DNA of 64,000 bases from Vreelandella subterranea. GTDB lineage: Bacteria; Pseudomonadota; Gammaproteobacteria; Pseudomonadales; Halomonadaceae. Positions 42,796-52,882 of the stretch are shown here, one piece after another. The notes under the pieces are model-generated. The model was not told the DNA's origin. It was given only the letters and a program-made list of their open reading frames with translations, and searched no databases. The stretch lies in the NCBI RefSeq assembly GCF_900111305.1, contig NZ_FOGS01000011.1, forward strand, positions 1 to 64,000, written 5' to 3'. The translations under genes and the position numbers were made by a program. Within the stretch, counting starts at the first letter, position 1. Each line of letters starts with the position of its first letter.

Positions 42796-44301
42796 TCAAT
42801 AATCCTCGTACCAGCTGCGACCATCCTGGGTAATCATGGCAATGGAGGCGACCGGCCCCCAGGACCCGGCCGGATAACGGCGCGGCGGCGTTTCCCGGGC
42901 TTTCCAGCCATCAATCAGCTGATCACACCAGCGCCAGGCATGCTCGACTTCGTCACGGCGCACGAACAGGTACTGCTGGCCTTTCATGACTTCCAGCAGC
43001 AACCGTTCGTAGGCATCAGGGATGCGCGACTTGGGGAAGGCGTTATTGAAATCCAGGTGCAGCGGGCCGGGGCGCAGGCGCATGCCTTTATCGAGACCGC
43101 TGTCTTTGGTGAGTACCTGGAGCGCAATGCCCTCTTCCGGCTGCAGGCGAATGATCAGCTTGTTGGCCGCGATATTGCGCTGATCCGGATCGAAGATGTA
43201 GTGCGGCTGCTGGCGGAAGTGGATCACGATCTGCGACAGCTTCTCCGGCATCCGTTTGCCGGTACGCAGGTAGAAAGGTACGCCCGCCCAGCGCCAGTTG
43301 GCCACCTCGGTCTTCATTGCGACGAAGGTTTCCGTCTGGCTCTCCGTGTTGGCGCCCTCCTCTTCCAGGTAGCCCGGCACCTGTTGGCCGTCGCTGGTGC
43401 CCGCCGTGTACTGGCCGCGCACCACGTCCTTGTCCAGGGCTTCACCGGTGAACGGCTTGAGCGCCTTCAGCACCTTGACCTTTTCGTCGCGAATGGCGTC
43501 GGCGTCGAGATTGGAGGGCGGGTCCATGGCAATCAGACAAAGCAACTGCAGCAAGTGGTTCTGCACCATGTCGCGCAGTTGGCCCGCTTCATCGAAATAG
43601 CCCCAGCGGCCCTCGATGCCGACCTTTTCCGCCACGGTAATTTCCACATGGGAGATATGGTTCTGATTCCACTGGGTGCCGAACAGCGGGTTGGCAAAGC
43701 GCAGCGCGATCAGGTTCTGAACGGTTTCCTTGCCCAGATAGTGGTCAATGCGATACACCCGCGACTCGGGAAAGACATCGCCAATGGCGTCGTTGATTTC
43801 CTCGGAAGACGTCAGGTCGAAACCGATGGGCTTTTCCACCACGACGCGCGTGGCATCGTCCAGACTGCCGCTCTGCTGAAGGTTTCGACAGATATCGCCG
43901 TAGATTTTGGCGCCCACCGACAGATAGACCACCATCGGGCGCGGCGACCCTTCGCGCCATTGACGCACGGCATCAAACCCCTCGACGCTGGTAAAATCCA
44001 GCTTCAAGTAATCGAGGCGGTCCAGAAAGCGCTCCAGGCTGGCTTTATCCTGCTCGTCCTTTTTGAGACGCTTGTGCAGCGCGCCGCTTACCAATTGACG
44101 AAACTCGGCCGTATCGTGCTCCTGGCGCGCCAACCCCAGAATGCGCGTGCTCTCGGGCATCAGGCCTTCTCGGTCCAGTTGATAGAGCGCGGGAAACAGC
44201 TTGCGCAGCGCCAAATCGCCAAGCGCGCCAAACAGCGCTAAGTCGATGGCGTTATTCGGATCGCCCAATGGGGCACCCTGGGAGGCAGGTGACGGGCTCA
44301 T
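42796..44301 (-). CDS. zwf: Glucose-6-phosphate 1-dehydrogenase, Zwf
   Basis: A 501 aa NAD(P)-dependent dehydrogenase opening the oxidative Entner-Doudoroff branch. The nucleotide site is [17 protein letters not shown] (residues 23-39), and the substrate site [14 protein letters not shown] lies at 184-197. Length is normal. It is the first gene of zwf-pgl-eda; two HexR-type palindromes lie directly upstream at 44314-44328 and 44369-44383. Confidence 0.96.
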   Translation of the reverse strand: MSPSPASQGAPLGDPNNAIDLALFGALGDLALRKLFPALYQLDREGLMPESTRILGLARQEHDTAEFRQLVSGALHKRLKKDEQDKASLERFLDRLDYLKLDFTSVEGFDAVRQWREGSPRPMVVYLSVGAKIYGDICRNLQQSGSLDDATRVVVEKPIGFDLTSSEEINDAIGDVFPESRVYRIDHYLGKETVQNLIALRFANPLFGTQWNQNHISHVEITVAEKVGIEGRWGYFDEAGQLRDMVQNHLLQLLCLIAMDPPSNLDADAIRDEKVKVLKALKPFTGEALDKDVVRGQYTAGTSDGQQVPGYLEEEGANTESQTETFVAMKTEVANWRWAGVPFYLRTGKRMPEKLSQIVIHFRQQPHYIFDPDQRNIAANKLIIRLQPEEGIALQVLTKDSGLDKGMRLRPGPLHLDFNNAFPKSRIPDAYERLLLEVMKGQQYLFVRRDEVEHAWRWCDQLIDGWKARETPPRRYPAGSWGPVASIAMITQDGRSWYEDY

Positions 44302-44313
44302 CTCAGCTCCTGA

Positions 44314-44328
44314 TGTAGTTAGATTACC
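44314..44328. promoter_or_regulatory. HexR-type operator upstream of zwf (proximal)
   Basis: TGTAGTTAGATTACC matches TGTA-N7-TACA except for its last base, 13 bases before the zwf start. It mirrors the imperfect distal edd site. Confidence 0.55.
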
Positions 44329-44368
44329 TAAAATCTACCTGAAAAAGGTCATTATATGCAATATTGCT

Positions 44369-44383
44369 TGTAATTTTACTACA
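44369..44383. promoter_or_regulatory. HexR-type operator upstream of zwf (distal)
   Basis: TGTAATTTTACTACA is a full TGTA-N7-TACA palindrome, nearly the reverse of the edd sites. It lies 68 bases before the zwf start in an AT-rich promoter-like stretch. The remainder of the gap up to 44590 shows no gene. Confidence 0.7.
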
Positions 44384-44590
44384 AAATAGCACCAAATATT
44401 CATTTTTTAGGTGCCATTACGTCTTATTCTCGATAAAGAAATTTCCACTTTCACTCTCTAGACCTTCATATGCTCCACTGCTACACCTACTCAATGAGAA
44501 GGCTAGCTATATTAGTAACTAATCAAGTACCCTTTACTGCTCCGGGCCGTGGATAAGTCGCTAGATTCGACTGATGCCAATGAAGAAGTA

Positions 44591-44932
44591 TCATATTAGG
44601 TTTATGTTTTTATGAATTATTTTTGCCAAAGAGAAGCCAATAGCGGCGCCTGTTAATTTTGCATAGGTGACAAAACCAAAATAGATCAGCTCTGTTTGAG
44701 TGTAAATTGTCGCATAACTCGCAGACATAGCAGACAGTGTTGCCAAAGCTGCAACTAAGAAGCCCCACCCAACACCATATACCCATGCAATCAAGGCGAC
44801 GGGTATGAGATATGGAAATATAGATATAACTGGTTCTTCTGATTGATAATTATATATCCACAGACCACATAGCCAAGTGAGCAAAACTAAAATGCGAACA
44901 AACGGATTGAGATTTTTTTGAAACAACCCCAT
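44591..44932 (-). CDS. Small membrane protein of unknown function
   Basis: A 113 aa protein with three to four hydrophobic segments (FVRILVLLTWLCGLWIY, VISIFPYLIPVALIAWVYGV, WGFLVAALATLSAM, LTGAAIGFSLAKII). This layout resembles the short sensor-like membrane modules found before histidine kinases, but no kinase part is present. The gene is AT-rich compared with zwf and stands alone, divergent from ktrA. AGGA lies about ten bases before the ATG. Function unknown. Confidence 0.6.
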   Translation of the reverse strand: MGLFQKNLNPFVRILVLLTWLCGLWIYNYQSEEPVISIFPYLIPVALIAWVYGVGWGFLVAALATLSAMSASYATIYTQTELIYFGFVTYAKLTGAAIGFSLAKIIHKNINLI

Positions 44933-45004
44933 AGCATTATCGTCCTACTAAGAAAATATTTATCCATTATTTAACCATAAGCAGGTACATTCGACTTATT
45001 TCAA

Positions 45005-45026
45005 GCAATTTTTACGCAATTTTTAC
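45005..45026. repeat. 11 bp direct repeat in the ktrA promoter region
   Basis: GCAATTTTTAC occurs twice in tandem (45005-45015 and 45016-45026), about 90 bases before the ktrA start. It could be a paired regulator site or polymerase slippage; the repeat is certain, the role is not. Confidence 0.6.
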
Positions 45027-45116
45027 GCCTGCTGGCTTAGGGTTAATGAGCTATTGTGTAATGGACCTACAGCATATAAATTTACGCAATCCAAAGCTGT
45101 GGAACTCCCCTTTATC

Positions 45117-45770
45117 ATGATTGAAAAACAGCAATTTATCGTCATAGGCCTAGGGATCTTCGGTGCTACTATTGCCCGTGAATTGACTCAACTCGGACAC
45201 GAAGTGTTGGGTATCGATGCTGACGAACAGCGTGTCAACCGCTTGGCCGACGAAATCACTCACGCGGTCATTGCCGACGTAACCGATGAAAATACGCTGA
45301 TCGAGCTAAATGCTGGCAGCTACGACGCAGCGGTCGTTGCAATAGGCAGAAACGTCGAGGCTGCCATGTTAGCAACCCTTAAGCTGCATGAATTAGGGCT
45401 TCCCAAGGTATGGACAAAAGCGCTGACGAATCAACATCACCGTGTTCTCGAGCGGCTTGGTGCAACGCGTATTATTGCCCCTGAATACGAAATGGGTGTG
45501 CGAATCTCTCAAGAACTCAACTACCCAATGGTGCATGATTATCTGAACCTGGGAAAAGATTATGTTGTCGTGGAGTTTCACACGACAGATGATTTGATTG
45601 GCAAAACGATTGGTGAGGTCATCAAGAACGTTGATGTAGCGGCGTTAATATTTAAAAGGAACCAAGAAGTCCACGCACACCCTGACGATGCCTGGAAGAT
45701 ACGCAGTGGTGATCGCTTGGTGCTTGGTGGCTGGCTTGATGAATTAAGAAAGCTTGTTAAAGAGTTATGA
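45117..45770 (+). CDS. ktrA: Potassium uptake regulatory subunit, KtrA (RCK)
   Basis: A 217 aa cytoplasmic protein binding nucleotide and gating KtrB. The start MIEKQQFIVIGLGIFGATIA at 45117 is chosen, since the longer frame from 45054 has no binding site and adds non-conserved residues. The RCK N-domain Rossmann motif is GLGIFGATIARELTQLGHEV; the RCK C-domain occupies about residues 135-217 (DLIGKTIGEVIKNVDVAA, IRSGDRLVLGG). The stop overlaps the ktrB start by ATGA. Confidence 0.92.
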   Translation: MIEKQQFIVIGLGIFGATIARELTQLGHEVLGIDADEQRVNRLADEITHAVIADVTDENTLIELNAGSYDAAVVAIGRNVEAAMLATLKLHELGLPKVWTKALTNQHHRVLERLGATRIIAPEYEMGVRISQELNYPMVHDYLNLGKDYVVVEFHTTDDLIGKTIGEVIKNVDVAALIFKRNQEVHAHPDDAWKIRSGDRLVLGGWLDELRKLVKEL

Positions 45771-47137
45771 AAACAAGCTTACAAGATCAAACGTCCCACC
45801 AACCCATTGCCAAAGGGCCGAAGCGTAGACGGAGCATCAAACCTCCTTTGCTATTGCTCGAGTCCTTTCTAGTGCTGATTTTCATTGGAACATGCCTGCT
45901 TAAGCTGCCATTTGCCACCGTCACGCCGGTTACCTGGATGGAAGCTGCGTTTACCGCCACTTCCGCAATGACCGTAACCGGTTTAGTGGTTGTCGATACA
46001 GGCAGTCAATACACGGTCTTCGGCCAACTCGTTATCTTATGTTTGATTCAATTAGGTGGGCTAGGGTTAATGACCTTTGCGGTTTTGACCGCTCTAGCAC
46101 TCGGGTTCAAGTTACGCCTCAAGCAACAGCTAGTAGCACAAGAAGCTTTTAATGAAGTATCTCTGCAAACGGCCAGAAAAGCAGGAAGCTCCATTGCGCT
46201 CTTTGCCCTTGTCAGTGAAGCCATAGGATTTATTATCCTAAGCTATTTTTTTATCCCCGAGCTCGGCTGGGATGAGGGCCTATATAACGCCCTCTTTTAT
46301 ACTATCTCCGCATTTAACAACGCGGGCTTTGCACTATCTTCCAACAGCTTGTCCGACTATGTTTCCCACCCAGGCATCACGCTTTCTGTAACAGGGCTTT
46401 TTATTACGGGAGGGCTTGGCTATATCGTCATCATGGAAGTATTGGAGAAGCGCTCGTGGTCGAAACTTTCAGTTTATGTAAAGATTATTTTAAGCACAAC
46501 GCTGTTCCTTAATTTGTTTGCCACTGCGGCGATTTTGTTCCTGGAATTTAGCAATCCCAGTACGCTAGGCACGCTGGAAGGGTTTTGGAACAAACTGCTG
46601 GCCGCCTGGTTTCAAGGCGTAACGCCAAGAACCGCTGGCTTCAACACCCTCGACATTGGGGCCCTGACAGCCGCTAGTAGCGTATTACTACTCCTGCTGA
46701 TGTTTATTGGAGGGGCACCTAACTCCACCGCTAGTGGAATTAAAATTTCCACTTTCTTCATATTAATTACGGCTACAAAGTCTTTTCTGCAAGGTAATTT
46801 GAATGTGAATTTTTTTGGTCGCTCATTAAGCAGAGAAACTCTCCTTAAAGCGCTCGCGACGACAACCATTGGCATGATAACTATTTTCCTAGCCATTTTT
46901 ATGCTTACAACTCTGGTAAAAGATGACTTCTTAGACATCGCTTTTGAGGCTGTCTCTGCTTTTGGCACCGTGGGATTATCCCGTGGAACAACGTCTGAAC
47001 TGGGTACTGCAGGTCAGTTAATCATCATGGCGGTCATGCTCATTGGCCGTCTAGGCCCCCTGACCCTTGGTTACACACTCACAATCCGCCACAAGGCACA
47101 TGTTAAATATGCAACGACCGAATTTCCTGTTGGCTAA
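45767..47137 (+). CDS. ktrB: Na+-dependent potassium channel subunit, KtrB
   Basis: A 456 aa membrane protein of the Trk/Ktr/HKT superfamily with four M1-P-M2 repeats. Pore-loop glycines appear in TATSAMTVTGLVVVDTG, SAFNNAGFALSSNS, GVTPRTAGFNTLDIG and SAFGTVGLSRGTTSELG. Sequence LGGLGLMTFAVL is typical. It is coupled to ktrA by overlapping stop and start. Moderate GC contrasts with the trkA gene at 56907. Confidence 0.93.
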   Translation: MKTSLQDQTSHQPIAKGPKRRRSIKPPLLLLESFLVLIFIGTCLLKLPFATVTPVTWMEAAFTATSAMTVTGLVVVDTGSQYTVFGQLVILCLIQLGGLGLMTFAVLTALALGFKLRLKQQLVAQEAFNEVSLQTARKAGSSIALFALVSEAIGFIILSYFFIPELGWDEGLYNALFYTISAFNNAGFALSSNSLSDYVSHPGITLSVTGLFITGGLGYIVIMEVLEKRSWSKLSVYVKIILSTTLFLNLFATAAILFLEFSNPSTLGTLEGFWNKLLAAWFQGVTPRTAGFNTLDIGALTAASSVLLLLLMFIGGAPNSTASGIKISTFFILITATKSFLQGNLNVNFFGRSLSRETLLKALATTTIGMITIFLAIFMLTTLVKDDFLDIAFEAVSAFGTVGLSRGTTSELGTAGQLIIMAVMLIGRLGPLTLGYTLTIRHKAHVKYATTEFPVG

Positions 47138-47327
47138 CCTTCCGTGACTTTTTCTACTCATTTTCCGGGCTGGACACGATGACTCTGAACCTACCTTGTG
47201 CCTCCGGTGAAGTCCGTAGCCATTCTTCGGGGGGCAGTGCGATTTTTTTAGGAGAATTTTACAGACTTTTGCCAGTTGCCATGATGAGATACCACGATGA
47301 ACACTAGGGCAATTTAAGAGCGACGCT

Positions 47328-48815
47328 ATGACCATTTTCCCCGGCGCACTTTACTATCGGGACGCTTACCGTAACTGGGCACAAATCTTTAAAATCATGT
47401 CAGTGCTGTGGCTGGTACTCGCGATGTTCATGGCGCTACCCTTGGTTGTTCTCCTGGTAGAAAAAGATCCTGATGCTCCTGCTTTCGGGGTGTCTTTATT
47501 TATTGTACTTGGTGCCGCCCTCACTACATGGCTACTTACCCGCAGGGTGTCATTGCAACTCAAACCCTGGCAAATGTTCGTGCTCACCTCTGCCAGTTGG
47601 GCGAGTATTACCGGCTTTGCAAGTCTGCCACTGATTTTGGGGGCTCCCCAGCTAAGCATAACCAATGCAGTGTTTGAATCTGTCTCTGCGATTACCACGA
47701 CTGGGTCGACGATATTGGTGGGCATCGAGGACCTCTCCGACGGGCTTAAACTCTGGCGGGGCATCATGCAATGGATGGGGGGTATCGGCATTATCGTCAT
47801 GGGGATCGCCATCCTGCCGTTTCTGAAAGTCGGCGGGATGCGGCTTTTCCATACGGAATCCTCAGACTGGTCAGACAAGGTCATGCCCCGTACGGGAGGC
47901 ATCGCCAAGGCAACGCTGAGCATCTACGTAACAATGACGCTGATGGCCATGCTCAGCTACTGGTTAGGAGGCATGGATCTTCTGGATGCTGTTGTCCACG
48001 GCATGACATCGCTTGCGACCGGCGGTTTCGCGAATTCAGACGCGTCGTTTGGTGCCTACGACGATCAGCCATGGATACTCTGGATGGCTAGTCTGTTCAT
48101 GCTCAGCGGGGCGTTGCCGTTTGTGCTTTATATCCGCTTTCTTCGCGGTTATCGTAGCGCCCTGTGGAAAGACCAGCAGGTTCGGGGGCTGTTGGGCGTC
48201 CTCGCCATCGCGATTGCCCTGCTCACCTTCTGGCGGGTAATGAAGGGCGACTCTGGGCTTGAATCGCTTACTCACGTCACTTTCAACGTCATCTCTGTTG
48301 TCACAACCACCGGCTACGCATCCGACGACTATACGCAATGGGGTGCACTGGCCATTGTCGCATTTTTCTACCTGACCTTCGTGGGTGGCTGCAGCGGCTC
48401 CACCAGCGGCGGCATGAAAATTTTTCGCTTCCAGATCGCCATGCTGATGCTGCGTGACCAACTCCGCTACCTGATTCATGCCAACGGTGTCTTTTCTGCT
48501 CGTTACAATCAGCAGCCGGTGACCAGCGATATCTCAAGAAGTGTGGTGGCTTTCTCATTTTTCTTTTTCATTACCATTGCCGTGCTAGCGTTGGGGCTTT
48601 CGGTGCTGGGCCTAGATATAGTTACCGCCCTGTCGGGTGCAGCAACAGCCGTTGCCAACGTGGGCCCCGGTCTTGGCGATACCATTGGCCCATCCGGCAA
48701 CTTTGCAACGTTACCGGACGCAGCAAAGTGGCTACTTTGTATCGGTATGCTGATGGGCCGCCTGGAAATTTTGACGGTGGTGGTACTATTGACGCCGATG
48801 TTCTGGCGTCGCTAG
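47328..48815 (+). CDS. trkH: Trk-type potassium uptake protein, TrkH family
   Basis: A 495 aa inner-membrane K+ transporter subunit. Selectivity-filter stretches are VSAITTTGSTILVGIEDLS, GMTSLATGGFANSDASFG, NVISVVTTTGYASDDYTQW and AVANVGPGLGDTIGPSGN. LWRGIMQWMGGIGIIVMGIA is a classic TrkH block. It lies 190 bases after ktrB and ends 14 bases from the converging kdpE. TrkA, its likely partner, is encoded 8 kb away. Confidence 0.94.
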   Translation: MTIFPGALYYRDAYRNWAQIFKIMSVLWLVLAMFMALPLVVLLVEKDPDAPAFGVSLFIVLGAALTTWLLTRRVSLQLKPWQMFVLTSASWASITGFASLPLILGAPQLSITNAVFESVSAITTTGSTILVGIEDLSDGLKLWRGIMQWMGGIGIIVMGIAILPFLKVGGMRLFHTESSDWSDKVMPRTGGIAKATLSIYVTMTLMAMLSYWLGGMDLLDAVVHGMTSLATGGFANSDASFGAYDDQPWILWMASLFMLSGALPFVLYIRFLRGYRSALWKDQQVRGLLGVLAIAIALLTFWRVMKGDSGLESLTHVTFNVISVVTTTGYASDDYTQWGALAIVAFFYLTFVGGCSGSTSGGMKIFRFQIAMLMLRDQLRYLIHANGVFSARYNQQPVTSDISRSVVAFSFFFFITIAVLALGLSVLGLDIVTALSGAATAVANVGPGLGDTIGPSGNFATLPDAAKWLLCIGMLMGRLEILTVVVLLTPMFWRR

Positions 48816-48829
48816 CGTCTTTACGATCA

Positions 48830-49561
48830 TTACGATGTTGCAGGTCGCTGTGCTGGCTCTACCAACAGTCGATAGCCGACTCCTGCTTCTGTTTGAAGTA
48901 ACACAGGCGTTTGGGGATCATCGCCAAGCTTTTGACGCAGGCGACTAACTACAATACGCAGGTAATGGGAGTCGTCTACATGGGTCGGCCCCCATACTTC
49001 CTTGAGTAGCTGGGTCTGTGTCATCACTCGCCCGGCGTAGCGGCACAGTCGGGCAAGGACGGCAAATTCCTTGCGCGTCAAATGCACGTCTCTTTGATGC
49101 AGCATTACCCGTCTTAGCTCAAGATCAATCGCCAATCCCTGACTGACATAATAACTCGATGCCATTTCCCCTCTCGCTTGCTGAGCCTGACGCTGGACCG
49201 ATCTTATGCGGGCGAGTAGCTCCTGAATGCCAAAAGGCTTGGTCACGTAGTCGTTGGCGCCGTTATCCAGCGAGAAGACCTTTTCTTCTTCCCTGTCGCG
49301 CACAGAGACCACAATGACCGGCACTGCGCTTTGCTCACGGATACCTCGCAGCACGTCATGGCCCTCCATGTCCGGCAGGCCAAGGTCGAGTAACACTACG
49401 TCCGGCGCTTGCGTGTATACCGCAGCCAACGCCTGCTCACCGTTCTCTGCTTCTAATACTCCATAGCCCTGGGACGCCAGACTGATGCGCAGAAAACGGC
49501 GAATTTGCTGCTCATCATCGACAATTAAAATGCGTCCACCAACCTCACTCTTCATCTTCAC
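48830..49561 (-). CDS. kdpE: Response regulator KdpE
   Basis: A 243 aa OmpR-family regulator activating the kdp operon. The receiver domain has the acidic pair in ILIVDDEQQ (residues 15-16), phospho-accepting Asp59 in VVLLDLGLPD and Lys in NDYVTKPFG. The winged helix covers about 145-235 (HLTRKEFAVLARLCRYAG, VDDSHYLRIVVSRLRQKLGDD). AGGAG lies five bases before the ATG at 49561, inside the end of kdpD (17-base overlap). Confidence 0.95.
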   Translation of the reverse strand: MKMKSEVGGRILIVDDEQQIRRFLRISLASQGYGVLEAENGEQALAAVYTQAPDVVLLDLGLPDMEGHDVLRGIREQSAVPVIVVSVRDREEEKVFSLDNGANDYVTKPFGIQELLARIRSVQRQAQQARGEMASSYYVSQGLAIDLELRRVMLHQRDVHLTRKEFAVLARLCRYAGRVMTQTQLLKEVWGPTHVDDSHYLRIVVSRLRQKLGDDPQTPVLLQTEAGVGYRLLVEPAQRPATS

Positions 49562-52229
49562 TCCTAATGTCTGCCCCTAATAGCGGCAGCGTAATAATGA
49601 TCGCCGTACCTCGTCCGCTCTCGCCAGCATCAGCGTTAATCGTGCCACCGTGAGCGCCAATCATACCGCGACAAATAGCCAAGCCGAGGCCGCTGCCATG
49701 GGCACTGCGGTCTCCGTCGCCGCCACTGTAGAACATGTCAAACACCTGCTCGCGTAGTTCAGGAGAAATCCCTGGCCCCTGGTCTTCTATCGTGATTACC
49801 AGCGTGGATGGCTCACCTTCACCCAGTTGAGCTTTGATGAGTAGCTCACCGCCAGGCGGGGAAAAACGCTGTGCATTATCCAGAACATTGACCAGCGCCT
49901 GCTCAACCAACGCCGGGTGGACATAGAGCAACGGCAGCGTCGTGGGCCAGGATCTTCGCACCACGACATGCTTGAGCGACTGGCCCAGGCGCTGAAGCGC
50001 TGAATTGATGACATCGTCAAACGACACCCAGTCGCGCTCAATCTTCAAGGTGCCGTGTCCCAGGCGCGTCATGTCCAGCAGATTCTGGATATAACGATTG
50101 AGCCTTTCGCTCTCGGATAAAATGCCATCCAGCAGCTCGCGCTGATCATCTTCACTGAGCTGGGCTTTTAGCTCGATCAACGAACTGGTGGCACCAATGA
50201 TGGATGACAGCGGCGTGCGCAAGTCGTGAGACACCGACGACAGTAGCGCTGAGCGTAGCCGCTCGTTCTCTTCTGATACACGAGTTGCGTTCAATTCGGC
50301 CACCAGGCGTGTGCGCTCTAGCGCCATGCTGAGCTGGCGCACTAGTGTGTCGATCAACGACTCCTGCTCATGATTGAGCCCATTGGGGTTTTCCGACAGT
50401 TTGAGCGCCAGCATGCCGACTTTTTGATTCTGCACTGATAGCGGTATCAGACGCCACGCCTGCTGGCTCAGCGTTTCGGTGCCTTGACCACTGGGTTTCT
50501 GATGTTGCCAGCTCCACACGGCGGCCTGTTTGGCGGTCATATCCAAATGCTCGGAATCGGGCAAGGCATGAAGTACCCGCACCTCACTGGCTGTTTCAGC
50601 GGTTTCTATAAACAGGACGGGTACCGTCAAGCATTTAGCGAGCGTATCGACCCCCACCTTTGCAGCGCTTGCACTATCGGTCGCCGTTGAAAGCTGTTCG
50701 GCGTAGTGCAGCAGCAACTGGGTCTGATCACGACTTGCTCGCAAGGCAATCAGGCGCTGACGCCCACGCCCCGCCAACTGTCCGACCACAAGTGCTACCA
50801 GAAAGAAAAACACCACGGTCAGCAGTTGCCCCCGCTCCACCATGGCAAAGGTCAAACGCGGCTCTGTAAAAAAGAAATTGAACACCAAAAAGCCCGCCAC
50901 GGCACTCAACATGGCCATGGTCGTGCCCGCCCATACGGCGCTGAATAATACGGCGGCCAGAAACACCAGCGACAGGTTGGCCAGCTCCAGCCAGGGTTCT
51001 AATAAATGAGCCACGCCAAGGGACGCCATCACCGCCAGGCTGGTAACAATTAACTGAGGAGAACGCAGCCTAAGGCGACGCTGACGCTTTCCCCAACGTT
51101 GTTTCATTGCGCCCTGGGCAACGATCACAATGTCGAAATCTTCTCCATGATCCATCAATCGCTGAGGTAACGGTCTTGTCCACGACCACCAGCGCCGTTT
51201 TACGGGCCGCCCCACGACAATGGTGGTGGCGTTTATCGAACGGGCGTAGTTGAGTACTTCGCCATGCTGACTGTGCCCCTGTAAGCGTAAGGAGTCACCA
51301 CCTAGTCGAGTCACAAGGCTAAAGGTTTGCTCGACGGCAAGCTGTTGCTCAGGGGAGGCAATGCCTTTATCGACATAGACCGCCCGCCAAACAGCCAGAC
51401 GACGTTCGGCCATACGGTGGGCAGCACGCACAAGCGACACATCGTCTGCATCGCCGCTGATCACCACCAGCAGGTGTGGCCTGACAGGCCAAGGGCCCGC
51501 GCGCCCTCCGGCATCCATTGCCACCTTGACATCGGCATCGACCCTTTCAGCCATGGTTTGAATCGCCAGCTCGCGCAACGCATTGAGGTTCGACTCGTTG
51601 AAATAACCTTCCATGGCCGCTCGCGCCTGTTCGGGCACATATACCTTGCCTCGCCTTAAGCGCTCGAGCAGTTCTTCGGGGGTTAAATCCACAAGAGACA
51701 CGTCGCGTGCACGTTCAAGCAAGGCATCCGGCACGGTTTCACGCATGCGGATGCCAGTTATTCTAGCTACATCGTCATTGAGACTCTCCAGATGCTGAAC
51801 GTTGACCGTTGTCCATACATCGATGCCGGCATCCAGTAATTCTTCGATATCCTGATAACGCCTTGGATGCCGACTGCCGGGGATATTGCGGTGGGCCAAT
51901 TCATCGACCAGCAAAATACCGGGACGTCGTGCCAACGCCTCGTCAATATCGAATTCGTAAAATGTTCGGCCATGATGCTGTAAAGGGGCCAGCGGTATAC
52001 GCGAAAGCCCCTCGCAAAGCATCTCAGTATCAGCTCGTCCGTGGGATTCCACCACGCCAATGACGATATCCTCACCCTCTTCAGCGCGCTCCCGAGCGGT
52101 ACGCAGCATGGTGTAAGTCTTGCCCACACCGGGAGCGGCTCCCAAAAATACTCGCAAACAACCGCGCGCTTCCCGGCGCGCGGCTTTAAGCAATGCATTG
52201 GGATCGGGTCGCTGATCCGCTGAGTACAT
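49545..52229 (-). CDS. kdpD: Sensor histidine kinase KdpD
   Basis: An 894 aa sensor of K+ limitation. I chose ATG 52229 (MYSADQRPDP), with GGAG eight bases upstream, over 52271, which overlaps kdpC by 38 bases and lacks a binding site. Domains in order: KdpD N-domain with Walker A GAAPGVGKTYT (residues 30-40), a Usp-like segment (VVGRPVKRRWWSW), four membrane helices (about 400-490), a GAF-like region, the phosphorylated His in SSVSHDLRTPLSSIIG and the ATPase part ending ISPELREQVFDMFYSGG and GSGLGLAICRGM. Confidence 0.95.
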   Translation of the reverse strand: MYSADQRPDPNALLKAARREARGCLRVFLGAAPGVGKTYTMLRTARERAEEGEDIVIGVVESHGRADTEMLCEGLSRIPLAPLQHHGRTFYEFDIDEALARRPGILLVDELAHRNIPGSRHPRRYQDIEELLDAGIDVWTTVNVQHLESLNDDVARITGIRMRETVPDALLERARDVSLVDLTPEELLERLRRGKVYVPEQARAAMEGYFNESNLNALRELAIQTMAERVDADVKVAMDAGGRAGPWPVRPHLLVVISGDADDVSLVRAAHRMAERRLAVWRAVYVDKGIASPEQQLAVEQTFSLVTRLGGDSLRLQGHSQHGEVLNYARSINATTIVVGRPVKRRWWSWTRPLPQRLMDHGEDFDIVIVAQGAMKQRWGKRQRRLRLRSPQLIVTSLAVMASLGVAHLLEPWLELANLSLVFLAAVLFSAVWAGTTMAMLSAVAGFLVFNFFFTEPRLTFAMVERGQLLTVVFFFLVALVVGQLAGRGRQRLIALRASRDQTQLLLHYAEQLSTATDSASAAKVGVDTLAKCLTVPVLFIETAETASEVRVLHALPDSEHLDMTAKQAAVWSWQHQKPSGQGTETLSQQAWRLIPLSVQNQKVGMLALKLSENPNGLNHEQESLIDTLVRQLSMALERTRLVAELNATRVSEENERLRSALLSSVSHDLRTPLSSIIGATSSLIELKAQLSEDDQRELLDGILSESERLNRYIQNLLDMTRLGHGTLKIERDWVSFDDVINSALQRLGQSLKHVVVRRSWPTTLPLLYVHPALVEQALVNVLDNAQRFSPPGGELLIKAQLGEGEPSTLVITIEDQGPGISPELREQVFDMFYSGGDGDRSAHGSGLGLAICRGMIGAHGGTINADAGESGRGTAIIITLPLLGADIRSEDEE

Positions 52230-52233
52230 TGGC

Positions 52234-52872
52234 CTACTCCATGGCGGTTGTGGAGGCTGGGAAACGCTCATCCAAACTGACGTTCAGCCGCAGTACATTG
52301 ACCACCGGCGAACCTAGCCAGCCTGTATTTTCAAGCGCTTTATCAATCATTTCGATCACACTAGCTTCGTCGATTTCGCGTGCCTGCGCTACCCTTGAGG
52401 CCTGTAATTCAGCGGCTGCTGGAGAAATGTGCGGATCGACTCCTGAACCGGAGGCAGTGATCAGATCAACCGGTATCTGATCGACGCTGACACCTTCACG
52501 CTCGGCGATGGCTTCCGCATCCGCCTGAGCTCGCTCGCGCAACGCTTTATTACTGGGTGCCAAGTTGGACCCCGAAACACCGCCCGCATCGTTGCCCGCT
52601 GCTGAAGGGCGGCCGATAAAATATTTGTCGCTGACAAAGGTTTGCGACACCAAGTAGGAACCTACTATCCGCCCACCGCCGTCGCGTACCAAACTGCCTT
52701 GGGCCTGCTCTGGAAATAGCCAACCGCCTACTGTTGTGGTGACCAAGGGGTAAACAAGCCCGAGCAGCACCGCCATCACCCCCATAAAGCGAAGCGCATG
52801 TTGCCATGAGGCCTTGACTGTCTGCTGCGCTTCGTCACTGGAAGCAACGTGGCTTTTCATATCCATGTTCAT
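52234..52872 (-). CDS. kdpC: K+-transporting ATPase subunit KdpC
   Basis: A 212 aa membrane-anchored subunit thought to stabilise nucleotide and K+ handling by KdpB. The start MNMDMKSHVAS at 52872 has AGGAG nearby. One N-terminal helix (FMGVMAVLLGLVYPLVTTTVGG in blocks), then GSYLVSQTFVSDKYFIGRPS, and the C-terminal DLITASGSGVDPHISPAAAE typical of KdpC. It follows kdpB after ten bases. Confidence 0.95.
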   Translation of the reverse strand: MNMDMKSHVASSDEAQQTVKASWQHALRFMGVMAVLLGLVYPLVTTTVGGWLFPEQAQGSLVRDGGGRIVGSYLVSQTFVSDKYFIGRPSAAGNDAGGVSGSNLAPSNKALRERAQADAEAIAEREGVSVDQIPVDLITASGSGVDPHISPAAAELQASRVAQAREIDEASVIEMIDKALENTGWLGSPVVNVLRLNVSLDERFPASTTAME

Positions 52873-52882
52873 GACGTTTCTC

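Noticed and set aside
42778-44241. A 487 aa plus-strand open frame
   Set aside because: Antisense to zwf; no recognisable domain.
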